In this document: piece by piece, positions 9,801 to 16,700 of the stretch
Position numbering within the stretch: position 1 is the first letter of the stretch
Layout: every line of letters starts with the position of its first letter
Source of the DNA: Acanthopleuribacter pedis
Lineage (GTDB): Bacteria; Acidobacteriota; Holophagae; Acanthopleuribacterales; Acanthopleuribacteraceae
Direction of reading: 5' to 3'
DNA length: 64,000 bases
NCBI RefSeq assembly: GCF_017377855.1
Contig: NZ_JAFREP010000003.1
Coordinates: forward strand, 479,467 to 543,466
Translations under genes and position numbers: made by a program
The notes under the pieces: generated by a model
The model's input: the letters and a program-made list of their open reading frames with translations, nothing else
Databases searched by the model: none
What the model was told of the DNA's origin: nothing

Positions 9801-11633
9801 TTGCCCGATGCCGTCGATTGGGCCGCCGGTCTGGCGCGTTTCCACGGACGTCGCCTGGTTGTGGTCGCAAGCGACCCCGCCGAAAAAGCGCTCTTTCTGG
9901 CCTTGCTCGGCCAAATTAAAAAAGTTGCCGGCGTGGTGCCTGATATTCAGTGCATCGGCCCCGACCAACTCCACCCGGGAACCTTTGCGCAAGCACCCGC
10001 CGCCGTGTTGGTGCTCGGTTCGCCCGGCGAGAGCGCGGCCTATGACGAAACCGACCCGCGGCTGGTGTTCCAACTCAGTCAAGCGCTGATGAAAAGCTGC
10101 TGGGGCGAAACCATCGACCTCTGGTTCGTTTACCAAATCACGCCGCAACACCCGCGCCTGGCCTGCAACGCCTTGGGCGGTCTGGTTCGCTCCGCCATGC
10201 AGGAAAACCCCAACCACCGTTGGCACCTGATCGCCGGGGAAAACGACCGCGTCGACCCGCTGCAAAAACACCAAATCCTGTTAACCGAGTGGTTGGCGCG
10301 ACCCGAACCCGGCGACAACCCGCTCACGCAACGCGAGGTCCGCTACCGCGACAACGAACGTCTTGAAAAAGAGCTGGTCGATGTTGCGGTCCCGACCACC
10401 GGGCTACCTGCCTTTAAACAGTGCGGGACCTATCTGTTGGCCGGCGGCTTGGGTTACATTGGGCGTTTGCTCGCCATCAAGCTGGCGACCACCTACGCCG
10501 CCACTTTGGTGATCCTCTCGCGCCGGGAACGCGACGCCGACAGCGACGCCTTTTTCGCGACCCTGACACGCGCGGGTGCCACCGTCCACTTCTACCGCGT
10601 CGATATCACCGACGGCGACGCCTTGCGCACGGCTTATGCCCGCATCCGTGCCGAGGTGGGGCCGCTCCACGGCGTGGTCAACTTGGCGCGTTCCCACGAG
10701 GACCAGATGATCGCCGCCAAGTCCTGGTCATCCTTCGCGCGGGTCATTCGCACCAAGGTTCAGGCGAGCCTGCTGCTCGATCAGGTGACCGCCGACGAAC
10801 CGCTCGACTTCTTCCTGATGTTTTCGTCGCTGGGTTCCTTCGGCGTGCGCGGCTCCGCCGATTATGCCTACGCCACCGCCTTCCAAAACGCCTTCGCCCA
10901 CTACCGCGGTTCGCTCGGCCGGTCAGGGGTGGCTCTGGCGCAGTGCTGGAGTGCCTGGGAAGAGGACAACCTTTTCCCCGAAACGCGGCGACAGTTGCAG
11001 TGCATGGGCTTCCACCTCATCGACATGGAACGCGCCTTCCCGCAAATCGAACGCAGCCTCGGCGCCGGCGTGCCCGTGCTGACCCTGATGCAGGTCGACG
11101 ACGCCGACAGCGTGCGCCGGGCCATGGGGTTGGTGTCCGATGCGGTGGAAGGTTCCGCTGCTGAAGCCGGTTCGGGGTCGGAAGCGGCCGTTTCAGAACA
11201 GCAATTGCGCGATTGGGAAAACCGGTTTCGAAAGGGTGAGGACGTGGCCGCTAGGGTCGCCGCCGTCGTCAGCGCCGAGGTCGCCGCAACCCTGCCGGAT
11301 GCGATCATTCAGCGCCTGCACCCGTTGCTCCGCGCGCCTTCCAAGCCCGAGCCCGCCGCGGTCGCGCCCGGTACACCGCCCCAAGCCCGCCGCGAGGACG
11401 ACCTGCCCCATACGGTGCGTTCGCTGTTGACCGAGGTGCTGCGCCTGCCCGCGATTGAGGACGATAAACCCCTTCAGGATTACGGCTTGGATTCTATTTC
11501 CGCCATGCACTTCTCGACCCGTATGGAAAAAATCGTCCAATGCGAGGTCCAGCCGCAATGGTTGCTGGACCATCCCACCGTCACCGCCCTGACCCGTCAT
11601 CTCGCCCATATCACCGCATCAAAGCAAGACTGA
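3..11633 (+). CDS. NRPS/trans-AT PKS hybrid, 5' end outside window
   Basis: The frame is open from base 3, so the true start lies upstream; 3,876 residues are visible. Domain order (rough residues counted from base 3): end of an NRPS adenylation domain 1-145 (YRTGDL, GRLDDQVKLRG and SRHGKLDRKALP motifs), PCP 198-273, two SagB-like oxidase domains 320-500 and 560-735, KS0 755-1170, ACP 1345-1420, KS 1460-1890, KR 2110-2495, ACP 2525-2600, KS 2645-3085, KR 3250-3710, ACP 3800-3870. No AT domain occurs between any KS and ACP, which with the KS linkers ending in LPTYPF/LPGYPF marks a trans-AT enzyme. It should pass an amino-acid-derived, probably azole-bearing acyl chain into two ketide extensions, each ketoreduced. 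It ends in a carrier, so the chain is handed to the next gene product. The next ATG is 8 bp past its TGA. The product is unknown. Confidence 0.95.
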   Translation, partial: PELTAERFVRHPFRDEPGARLYRTGDLCARLPDGNIEYLGRLDDQVKLRGFRIELGEIEWALRQHAAVEDAAVKVVDRDTADPKLVAYVVPHGEAPPARVLRDALKQSLPGYMVPNHVVFVGELPISRHGKLDRKALPWPVSDAAQPAQQTQVRAATPAAAKASEPAAAQASEPAACEASEPPACEASEPAQVGPSADVIQERAGQIRTVCLPLLNLETMADDADFFDLGATSLTMVLIVEQLQARFGATVPVDVIMDGPTIAELARFLAECGAPTTRRAEAKTETGDGPAPSQPGVALDAVEPKTANPPVAKRFGEKPVPRAALDQLLGALGSVELEGARKTLYASAGGLNPIQCYLAVREGGVTGLDAGVYYFDPVDLVLRLVSDQAPRLGALVHTTESGLAQTAGFALLLVAEMAAVRPVYKGSAAVLTTVECGYLGQSLLVRQATWRLALRPVLAIEASAWVAACALSESHQPLLALLGGTPPAGEQDADFDLTALVTGHARRRLQTEAFLNEGRDAIGFPDAEEKRQLAARAPQLRRFPDDTPRLAVAAAPPERALLAARAAKRRYRAGAVALNQISGLLGLLGAADRYRFCAPRGLCAYLAVVEDGVDGLAAGLYRYDAEQHHLTLVTRNLGHELKRCYTPFNRKHAGAARFHLFLTAVLAENTPDEFPALLEAGFLGQRLLAAQSGLGLGLCPIGGLLFDKIRDAFNLAPGATLVHSFVGGGYQAAPPQRAVAGGGDRREARDLSCRDMAVIGLAGRYPGADDVATFADNLRAGKTCFSERRFSNSRDYGMAEDGPRRHFGGFLQGVDRFDARLFNILPVEAKGIDPQERLLLENVWTCLEHAGYSGAELNRVAERVGVFTGVMWNDYALHGAGADANGAFPTVSMPSSLANRVSHVFGFEGPSVVLNTSCSAGMTALHHAVAGLRGGDCGAALVTAVNLMTHPAHLDLLDSLDFLSDSEVCRPFGAQADGWVAGEGVGALLLKPLAAAERDGDTILAVVKGTSIGYSGKEGRFGAPSHARQRASMAAALRDAGLATDQIDYVEAAAPGAGLADALEAAALRDLFAEKRDPTRVGSIKGGIGHCESASALSQLTKVILQMQQETLFPTVQAAPLNPMVAFAENGLELVDSALAWTEGERPRRALINAFGATGSSGHAVLESYPRSLPPDGADGAQLMVLSAATAEQLRQLAFSLAEHLRVTTPPLDAVAHTLRVGRVALAERLALVCASREELVQQLDRFHRGEALGDNGFVGTVEREGALMQTRLSLRETARRWVSGARFTWQVCFDGSTPARVHLPTYPFEHRSYWLEAEPHPAATAPPVREPTGAPAPTKTAANGDALARYLKQRFASVTGCPLQEVKSRATFDQLGLNSLIINRFNAVLARDFSGLPKTLFFEVDSLAALADYLLQHHAEASARLFPGTQTAVQAAPAETETPRVESDHGRTTTDPAALEDIAVIGVAGRYPKAENLDIFWDNLKNGVDCIDEIPADRWDLNRYYTPGPARPGKMTTKWGGFLDDVACFDPLFFHISPNEAKAMDPQERLFLQTVHHTFEDAGYNRRALQRHFGGKVGVFVGVMYGEYQLFGGGANPVVSTCYGSIANRVSYIYDLSGPSLAVDTLCSSSLTALHLAVHSLQRGECAAAVVGGVNLSLHPNKYIVQSQLGMSASDGRCRGFGAGGDGLVPGEGVGAVLLKPLGQARADGDQILGIVKATAVNHDGKTHGYTVPNPNAQAALIREALRRGGIDPNHISYVEAHGTGTPLGDPIEIAGLRKALGGKSRGDQAADCAVGSVKSNLGHLEAAAGIVGLTKILLQLKHRWLVPSLHAETLNENIDFSAGPLHIQREGAAWARPTLEKGDAVRIACLSSFGAGGANAHAVIREAEAYPERAVLSAQAGPWPMVFSAVDGERLRVLVAQFQAWLQARGDAVPRLDDIAYTLQVGRDALAQRLALVVASVAELAQKLAAYLEDANSADYAGCVQHDQDLLELFDDESALQDSVQAWLAERRLNPLLRLWVRGLAVDWRALYPGQPPRRVSLPGYPFRRERCWLFDAPAPEEDAPIDAPAQRGESPIQAAGPRAGIDPCVSLQTATWCAAPVREPAAPAYTRRAVVLCDWDRAAAKQAGAALADREWVVLESSEPTHGERYQDMTCRIFALIKRWLKEDGKTLVQIVTGPDPRRQIYRGLVGMLRAARLEQSALVLQLIEPEAADDAAELETCLAQNGACPDDVLVRYHAGQRWVQQWASVLAEPQQPWRDQGVYWITGGLGALGLLFAREIAATAAKVTLILTGRAALTPAKQKALAELRGLGAVVWYREVDVCHREAVDGLVREVRASFGGLQGVIHAAGINRDNMIPRKTLGEVKAVLAPKVLGTEIVDLATREVALDFMLLCGSTVGVFGNAGQCDYAAANGFIDAFAAYRNAQVAEGLRSGRTLTVNWPLWREGGMGVEGWVEDAMARAGWAPLETADGLRALRLAFGVADADRVTVFCQTATQTEAKPKAHALVNEATANTRGAAPTPLAQLRALFAEVAGLDVARVDVDATLERYGIDSIMITQLNQKLEPVFPDLNKTLFYQHATLAACAEDLARRHPRDCGRWCAVPASVAPESAPQNGPSPNTRRTSTQQRPIQAAPVPAATQAPIAVIGLAGRFPQAPDLATLWRNLLEGRDCISEIPPERWSLDGFFHQPVKEAIEQGKSYAKWGGFLEGFADFDPLFFNISPFEALNTDPQERLFLASCWSALEDAGLTRAALKNDYNGEVGVFAGITQTGFNLVGAELKAQGETCHFHTSFSSVANRVSYVLDVHGPSMPVDTMCSSSLTAIHEACQRLRSGECRLALAGGVNLYLHPSQYLAMSAATMLSADGRCHSFGAGGNGYVPGEGVGTVVLKPLDAALRDRDPIHAVIRGSSINHGGKTHGYTVPNPVAQSALIRDALSKAGVDARAVSYIEAHGTGTKLGDPIEVTGLTEAFRADTEAVGFCALGSAKSNLGHLEAAAGIAGLAKVILQMKHATLVPTLHAAETNPNIDFAKTPFVLQQTAAPWTSPRWTEKGRDQTAPRIAGISSFGAGGSNAHLVVAEAPPRAPRDAAAPAPVVIVLSAKDAAALARAVAKLARFLEQENPDPRDLAYTLQVGREAMAHRWAAVVTDLAELRAALVDGVGVLRGTVAENRPESAGDSLEETAAAWVSGATIDWPALYDDAPPCRIHLPTYPFSGQTLWLQPKPVVMAETGTPKPVPSEPVAAASGPEPQWLFHREAWLPRPLPDAVDWAAGLARFHGRRLVVVASDPAEKALFLALLGQIKKVAGVVPDIQCIGPDQLHPGTFAQAPAAVLVLGSPGESAAYDETDPRLVFQLSQALMKSCWGETIDLWFVYQITPQHPRLACNALGGLVRSAMQENPNHRWHLIAGENDRVDPLQKHQILLTEWLARPEPGDNPLTQREVRYRDNERLEKELVDVAVPTTGLPAFKQCGTYLLAGGLGYIGRLLAIKLATTYAATLVILSRRERDADSDAFFATLTRAGATVHFYRVDITDGDALRTAYARIRAEVGPLHGVVNLARSHEDQMIAAKSWSSFARVIRTKVQASLLLDQVTADEPLDFFLMFSSLGSFGVRGSADYAYATAFQNAFAHYRGSLGRSGVALAQCWSAWEEDNLFPETRRQLQCMGFHLIDMERAFPQIERSLGAGVPVLTLMQVDDADSVRRAMGLVSDAVEGSAAEAGSGSEAAVSEQQLRDWENRFRKGEDVAARVAAVVSAEVAATLPDAIIQRLHPLLRAPSKPEPAAVAPGTPPQARREDDLPHTVRSLLTEVLRLPAIEDDKPLQDYGLDSISAMHFSTRMEKIVQCEVQPQWLLDHPTVTALTRHLAHITASKQD
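483..578 (+). repeat. 24-bp in-frame tandem repeat, 4 copies
   Basis: Four back-to-back 24-bp units encode an 8-residue repeat with core ASEPAA between the adenylation domain and the PCP. The units start at 483, 507, 531 and 555 and differ at a few positions. Two units carry a Cys codon, which is odd for a flexible linker. Length is a multiple of three, so copy number can change without breaking the frame. Confidence 0.9.
960..2210 (+). other. Tandem SagB/McbC-like FMN oxidase domains
   Basis: Two consecutive domains resemble the nitroreductase fold used by thiazoline/oxazoline dehydrogenases (SagB/McbC) and by NRPS Ox domains. The first (about 960-1490) carries YASAGGLNPIQCYL, the typical N-terminal motif, followed by GVYYFDP. 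The second (about 1690-2205) has GLYRYD and the C-terminal signature EAGFLGQRLL with GLGLCPIGG, but its SAGGLNP motif is degraded. The family oxidises ring-closed azolines to azoles on a PCP. Placement right after A-PCP fits this, but a cyclisation domain has not been seen because the window starts too late. The two copies may act as one catalytic pair, since SagB-type enzymes are dimeric. Confidence 0.8.
2262..4270 (+). other. Module 1: KS0-ACP, non-elongating
   Basis: The ketosynthase keeps its Cys (NTSCSAG, codon 2754-2756) but the first catalytic His is gone: the usual EAHGTGT reads EAAAPGAG, with Ala at 3159-3161. The later GH of the KSNIGH motif is kept (GGIGHCESA). KSs lacking this His cannot decarboxylate malonyl-ACP, so this domain should only transfer the chain from the PCP. 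The linker ends LPTYPF near 3915. The ACP (about 4041-4260) has GLNSL in place of the usual GxDSL; the serine is at 4140-4142. Confidence 0.9.
4380..7800 (+). other. Module 2: KS-KR-ACP
   Basis: Complete KS (about 4386-5680) with DTLCSSS, EAHGTGT and SNLGHLEA. The KR (about 6330-7490) has the NADPH motif GGLGALG near 6813 and the Ser-Tyr-Lys/Asn set (CGSTVG, CDYAAAN, APKVLG). An Asp sits in the LDD-like loop (HAAGINRD), as in KRs giving D-configured hydroxyls. ACP about 7582-7790 with GIDSI. Expected output is one malonyl extension reduced to a beta-hydroxyl. Confidence 0.92.
7930..11615 (+). other. Module 3: KS-KR-ACP with atypical KR at subunit end
   Basis: KS about 7938-9260 is complete (DTMCSSS, EAHGTGT, SNLGHLEA). 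The KR (about 9760-11130) has GGLGYIG, FSSLGSFG and a Lys (RTKVQ). Its active-site segment reads DYAYAT, so the Asn four residues after the Tyr is Thr (codon 10875-10877), and the usual HAAG segment is NLARSHED. A helical stretch (about 11190-11335) precedes the ACP (GLDSIS, about 11409-11610). The same KR-helix-ACP arrangement ends the next gene product. Ketoreduction is likely but not certain. Confidence 0.88.
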
Positions 11634-11641
11634 GTTTCGCC

Positions 11642-13740
11642 ATGAACATTCACGAACAACGCCGCCAAGTGATCGAACGCCTGCATGCCCTGGCGCCCGA
11701 GGTGAGCCCGCCCCAACACCAAGATGTGCTGAAACGCAAAGATTCGCGACCGCGCGTGCCGCAACCCATTGCCGTCATTGGTCTGGCGTGTCGGTTCCCG
11801 CAAAGTCCGACGCTGCACGATTTCTGGGCCGCCTTGGACCGCGACCGCTCGCTCATCGAAGAGATTCCCCCAACGCGTTTTGACTGGCGTCGCGGTTTGG
11901 CCGGTTTGGAAGAACCCGTGGGCCGTTGGGGCGGTTTTTTGGACGATGTGCGCGGCTTCGATTCAGCCTTTTTTAAGATCCTGCCCAGCGAAGCCGACCT
12001 GATGGACCCGCGCCAACGCTTGCTTTTACCCGCCGTGTACCAAAGCTTGGAAGACGCCGGCATCGCGCCGCTCAGCTTGCAGGGCAGTCGCACCGGCCTG
12101 TTTGTCGGCGCCGAGGGCAACGAATACGCCGGCGAACTGGCCGCCCACGGTTTTCCCGTCGGCGACGGTCACGGCGAGAGCATGTTGGCCAACCGCATTT
12201 CCCATTTTTTCGATTGGCGCGGGCCGAGCGAGGTGGTCAACACCCTGTGTTCCGGCGCGGCCGTTGCGCTGCACCGTGCCGTGGTTGCCCTGCGCAACGG
12301 CGACATCGACCAGGCCGTGGTTGGCGCCGTCAACCTCATCTTGCAGCCGGGATTGCACCTGGCCTTGGCCGCGAGTGGGCAAATGAGCCCCGAGGCGACG
12401 GTGCGTTCCTTCGGGGCCGATGCCCGCGGCTTTCTGCGGTCCGAGGGCGTGGGTGGCGTGGTGCTCAAAACGCTTGCCGATGCCGAACGGGACGGTGATC
12501 CCATTTACGCCGTCATCCGCCACGCCGCCGTCAACTACAACGGCCGCGGCGGTTTGTCGATGGCCATGCCCAACGTGGCCGCCCACACCCAGTTGGTGGA
12601 ACAGTGTTACCGCGAGGCCGGCATCGACATCGCCGATCTGGGTTTGATCGAAGCGCAGGGGATGGGCAACCCCGCCGGCGACATGGCCGAATGGGAAGCG
12701 CTCAACCGCGCCCTCGAGAACCTGGCCGAGGAACAGGGACGGCGGCTTGAGCCCGGCTCCGTACCCGTGTCGACCCTCAAACCCATGCTCGGCCACATGC
12801 ACGCCGCCTCCGCCCTGGGTGCGCTTTGCAAAATCATTCGCAGCCTGCAAACCGGCACGGTTCACCCCATCCTCGATTTTGAAACAGCCCATCCCGGTCT
12901 TGATCTGTCCGGTCGTCCCTGCCGGTTACAACAGCAACACGAAACCTGGCGGGCGGGGACGCGGCCCCGCTTAGCCGGCCTGCACAGCTACGGCGCGGGC
13001 GGTAACAACGCCCACCTGCTCATTGAGGAATACCGGCCGGCGCCGCGGCCCGCCGTGGCGTCGCAAGCCCTGGTGTTGCCGCTGTCGGCCCACGACTCCG
13101 CCGGCTTGCGCGACAAGGTCACCCGGCTGGCGGCTTTCCTGGGCGAACACGACCTTCCCCTGGCCGCCGTCGCCCACACCCTCCAGGTCGGCCGTGACGC
13201 CATGCCCGAACGGGTGGCTTTTCTGGTCAAGGACACCCGCGACTGGTGCGCGCAAGTCGACGCCTTCCTCAACGGTGACCCCCACGAGGGCGTGTTCACG
13301 CGCGCCGAAGGCGGTCCGGCGCGTGTCGCCGACGACGGACCGGGTGCCGCCCGGGCCTGGGTCCAAGGCGCCGCCCTCGACTGGTCGGCGTGGCGGCCGC
13401 ACGTCGGCGGTGGCAGGGTTCATTTGCCGGTTCATCGCTTCACCCATCGCGAACACTGGTTTGATGTGGTGCGTTCCGTCGCCGTCACCGAAGCCGCCCA
13501 AACCGACGCCTTGGCGGCGCTGCGGCGTTTGCTGAGCCCTTATTTGCAACTAGCCCCGGACCAAATCGATGTGGACCGCGAGTTTAGCGAAATGGGTTTT
13601 GATTCCAAGCTGGTCCTCGACCTGTGCAAGGCCTTGAAACAGGATTTCGGGGTCGCTGTCGAAGCCGCCCTGTTTTTTGACCACAATACGCCGCGCCAAC
13701 TCGCCGCCTATCTGGAAGCAGCGCACGGCGCGGTGTTCGG
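11642..13740 (+). other. Module 4: N-terminal helix, KS0-ACP, non-elongating
   Basis: A short charged N-terminal helix (MNIHEQRRQVIERLHAL) probably docks on the C-terminus of gene 1. The KS has Cys (NTLCSGAAV, 12248-12250), but EAHGTGT is EAQGMGNP with Gln at 12656-12658, and the later His is kept (KPMLGHMHAASA). ACP about 13506-13730 with GFDSKL. The missing His predicts chain transfer without extension. It is closely similar to module 8 at the start of gene 3. Confidence 0.92.
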
Positions 13741-16700
13741 GCGTGCCGAGGTCGTGGCCGCGGCGCCGAAACGTCGGGTCACCCGTCGCGAGCCGACCTA
13801 TGAACCCATCGCCGTGATCGGCCTTGCCGGTCGTTATCCCCATGCGCCCTCGCCGGCGGCCTTGTGGCAACGCCTGGTGGAAGGCGCCGACTGCATCGAC
13901 GAAATGCCCGCCGACCGCTGGAACCGCGACCTGTTCGAACCCGATCCGAACCGGGCCGCCGCCACCGGCAAAAGTTACGGTAAGTGGGGCGGCTTTCTCG
14001 ACGGTGTGTACGATTTTGATCCGCTGTTTTTTAACATGTCGCCACGCGAGGCGCCCTACATCAACCCGAAGGAACGTTTGTTCCTGCAAACGGCCTGGCA
14101 TGTTTTGGAAGACGCGGCGACCTATCCCGAGGCACTGGCCGACGAACGGGTCGGTGTTTTTGTCGGCGTGACCCGTTCCGGCATCGATCCCTACGCCACC
14201 TCGTCCTTTTCCATCGCCAACCGCGTTTCCTATTGTTTCGATTTCAACGGACCCAGCCTCACCCTCGACACCGCCTGCTCTTCTTCGCTCGTGGCTATTC
14301 ACGAGGCCTGCCGCCACTTGCACGGCGGCGAATGCAGTGTCGCCCTTGCCGGCGGCGTGCATGTCTTCCTGGATCCCTCGCATTTCGTCGCCCTGTCGCT
14401 GGGCCAATTCCTCTCGCCGGACGGCCGGTGCAAGTCCTTTGGCTCGGCCGCCAACGGCATGGTGCCGGGCGAAGGCGTCGGCGCCGTTTTGCTGAAACCC
14501 CTGGCCGCGGCGCTGCGCGACGGCAACCCCATTCACGGGGTGATTCGCGGCTCCGCGACCAACCACGGCGGAAAAAGCAACGGCTTCACCGTGCCCAGTG
14601 CCAAGGCCCACCGCGACTTAATGGAACAGGCCATGCAACGCGCCGGCATTCGCGCCGAGGCGATTAGTTATGTCGAAGCCCATGGAACCGGCACCGCCTT
14701 GGGTGACCCCGTCGAGGTGCGCGGCTTGCGCCAAGCCTTTGAGGGTCGGCCTGGGATCTGCGCCCTGGGTTCCCTGAAAAGTAACCTGGGTCATTTGGAA
14801 GCCGCCGCCGGGGTCGCCGGTTTGACCAAGGTGTTGTTGCAGCTAAAACACCGTGAATTGGTGCCCTCGTTGCACGCCGCCGAGACCAATCCGCAAATCG
14901 ATTTTGCCGCGACCCCCTTTCGCGTGCAACAGACCCACGAAGCCTGGAACCCGGTCGGCCCGGACGGTTCACCCCGGCCCCGTTTGGCCTGTCTCTCCTC
15001 GTTTGGCGCCGGCGGCAGCAACGCCCATTTACTGATTGAAGAGGCGCCCGCGCAAGCGGTCGTGCTTGCGCCGCCCGCGACCACGCCGGGCCCGGCCGTG
15101 CTCGTTCTTTCCGCGCAAAGCGAACCATCCTTGCGGGAAGCCGCCGCGGATTTGGCCGCGTTCCTGCGCGATCAGGAGACCGGCCTTGATCTGCACGCCG
15201 TCGCCTATACCTTGCAAGTCGGCCGCGCGTCCTTGGAAGAACGCGCCGGTTTGCTGTGCGAAAGCGTGGGCGAGGCCGTTGCCGGCTTGACCGCTTTTGC
15301 TTCTGGTGAACCCGCGGCGCGCGTGGTTTGTGGGTCTTTGTTGCGCGGCCAAAAAGACCCCGCCTTTGGCCCTCGGGTCAAAGACGCCCTCGCGCGCATG
15401 GACCGCGAGACCTTGCTCGCCTTGTGGATCCAGGGCGCCGTGATTCCTTGGCGCGACCTGTACAGCGACCAACCGGCGCTGATGCGCCTGCCTGTTTATG
15501 CCTTTGCGCGCGAGCGCTACCGCTTGCCGGAAGTGGAAACCGCGCCCGCGGCGGCAGCAAGCCTGCATCCGTTGCTCCACGAAAACCGTTCCACCTTGCA
15601 GCGACAAGCGTACGTCACCCATCTGGACGGTGACGCCTTTTTCCTGGCCGATCATGTCGTCGCCGGCGAGAAGATCCTGCCGGGGGTTGCCTACCTGGAG
15701 ATGGCGCGGGCGGCTCTGGCCGCGGCGACCGATTGGGCGCGGGTCGTGCTGCGCAACGTGGTGTGGCTGCAACCCTTAATTGTGCGGGAACCGCAAACTC
15801 TGACCGTGGCGCTGCGTGTTGCCGAGGACGGTGCAAGCGTGGCCTGGGAAGTGGCCACTGGTGACGCGGCGCGGCCCGTGGTTCATTGCCAGGGGAGGGC
15901 TGAGCGGGATACATCGGCGGTGCCGGAACCGTGGGACGGCGCGGATCAAACCCTGAAACGCGGCGCGCGGCTGGATGGCCCGATTTGTTACCAGACCTAC
16001 GAAGGGTTGGGCATGTGTTACGGACCGCGCATGCGTTCCATTGAAACCATCCAACGGGGTGAGGGTCGCTTGGTGACCTGGTTGACCATGCCCGACGGTG
16101 TCGCCGATGACGCCTGGGTGTTGCATCCGAGTTTGCTGGATGGTGCCCTCCAGAGTTTGATTGCTTTGGCGATCAACCGTTCCGGGGCGGGGGCGGGGGC
16201 GGCCTACATGCCCTTTGCGCTCGCCGCTGTGCATTGTTACGGTCCCTGTCGCGGTGCGATGCGTGCCGTGGTGCGCGTCGTCGAGGAAACCGAAAACGTC
16301 ATGCGTTGCGACCTGAACCTCTATGACGAGCAGGGTCGTTGTCAGGCCGCATTGCTAGGGTTTAGCTCGCGTGCGCGGGCCGCGGGGCCGCGTCATCCGC
16401 TGGTTCACGGCGAAATCGCCGACCCCGAGGGTGCTTCCTTTCAGAGTCGGTTCACCGGTCGCGAATGGTTTTTGGCCGATCACGTCGTTAACGGCAGGCG
16501 GCTTTTGCCAGGGGTTGCTTATTTGGAAATGGCCCGTGCCGCCGGCGTGTTGGCGGGGAACACCGTGGCCGGGGTCGGCAACCTCGTCTGGGCCAAGGCG
16601 ATGGTGGTGGAAGACGAACCCGTGGCGGTGACCCTTCAGGTTACGCCGGGGCGGGGACACCAGGACTGGGTTGTGACCGGCCTTGATGGGACCCACCACG

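Noticed and set aside
11540..11641. Earlier start for gene 2 at 11540
   Set aside because: It would overlap the ACP of gene 1 and add an unrelated 34 residues; MNIHE at 11642 matches the start of gene 3.
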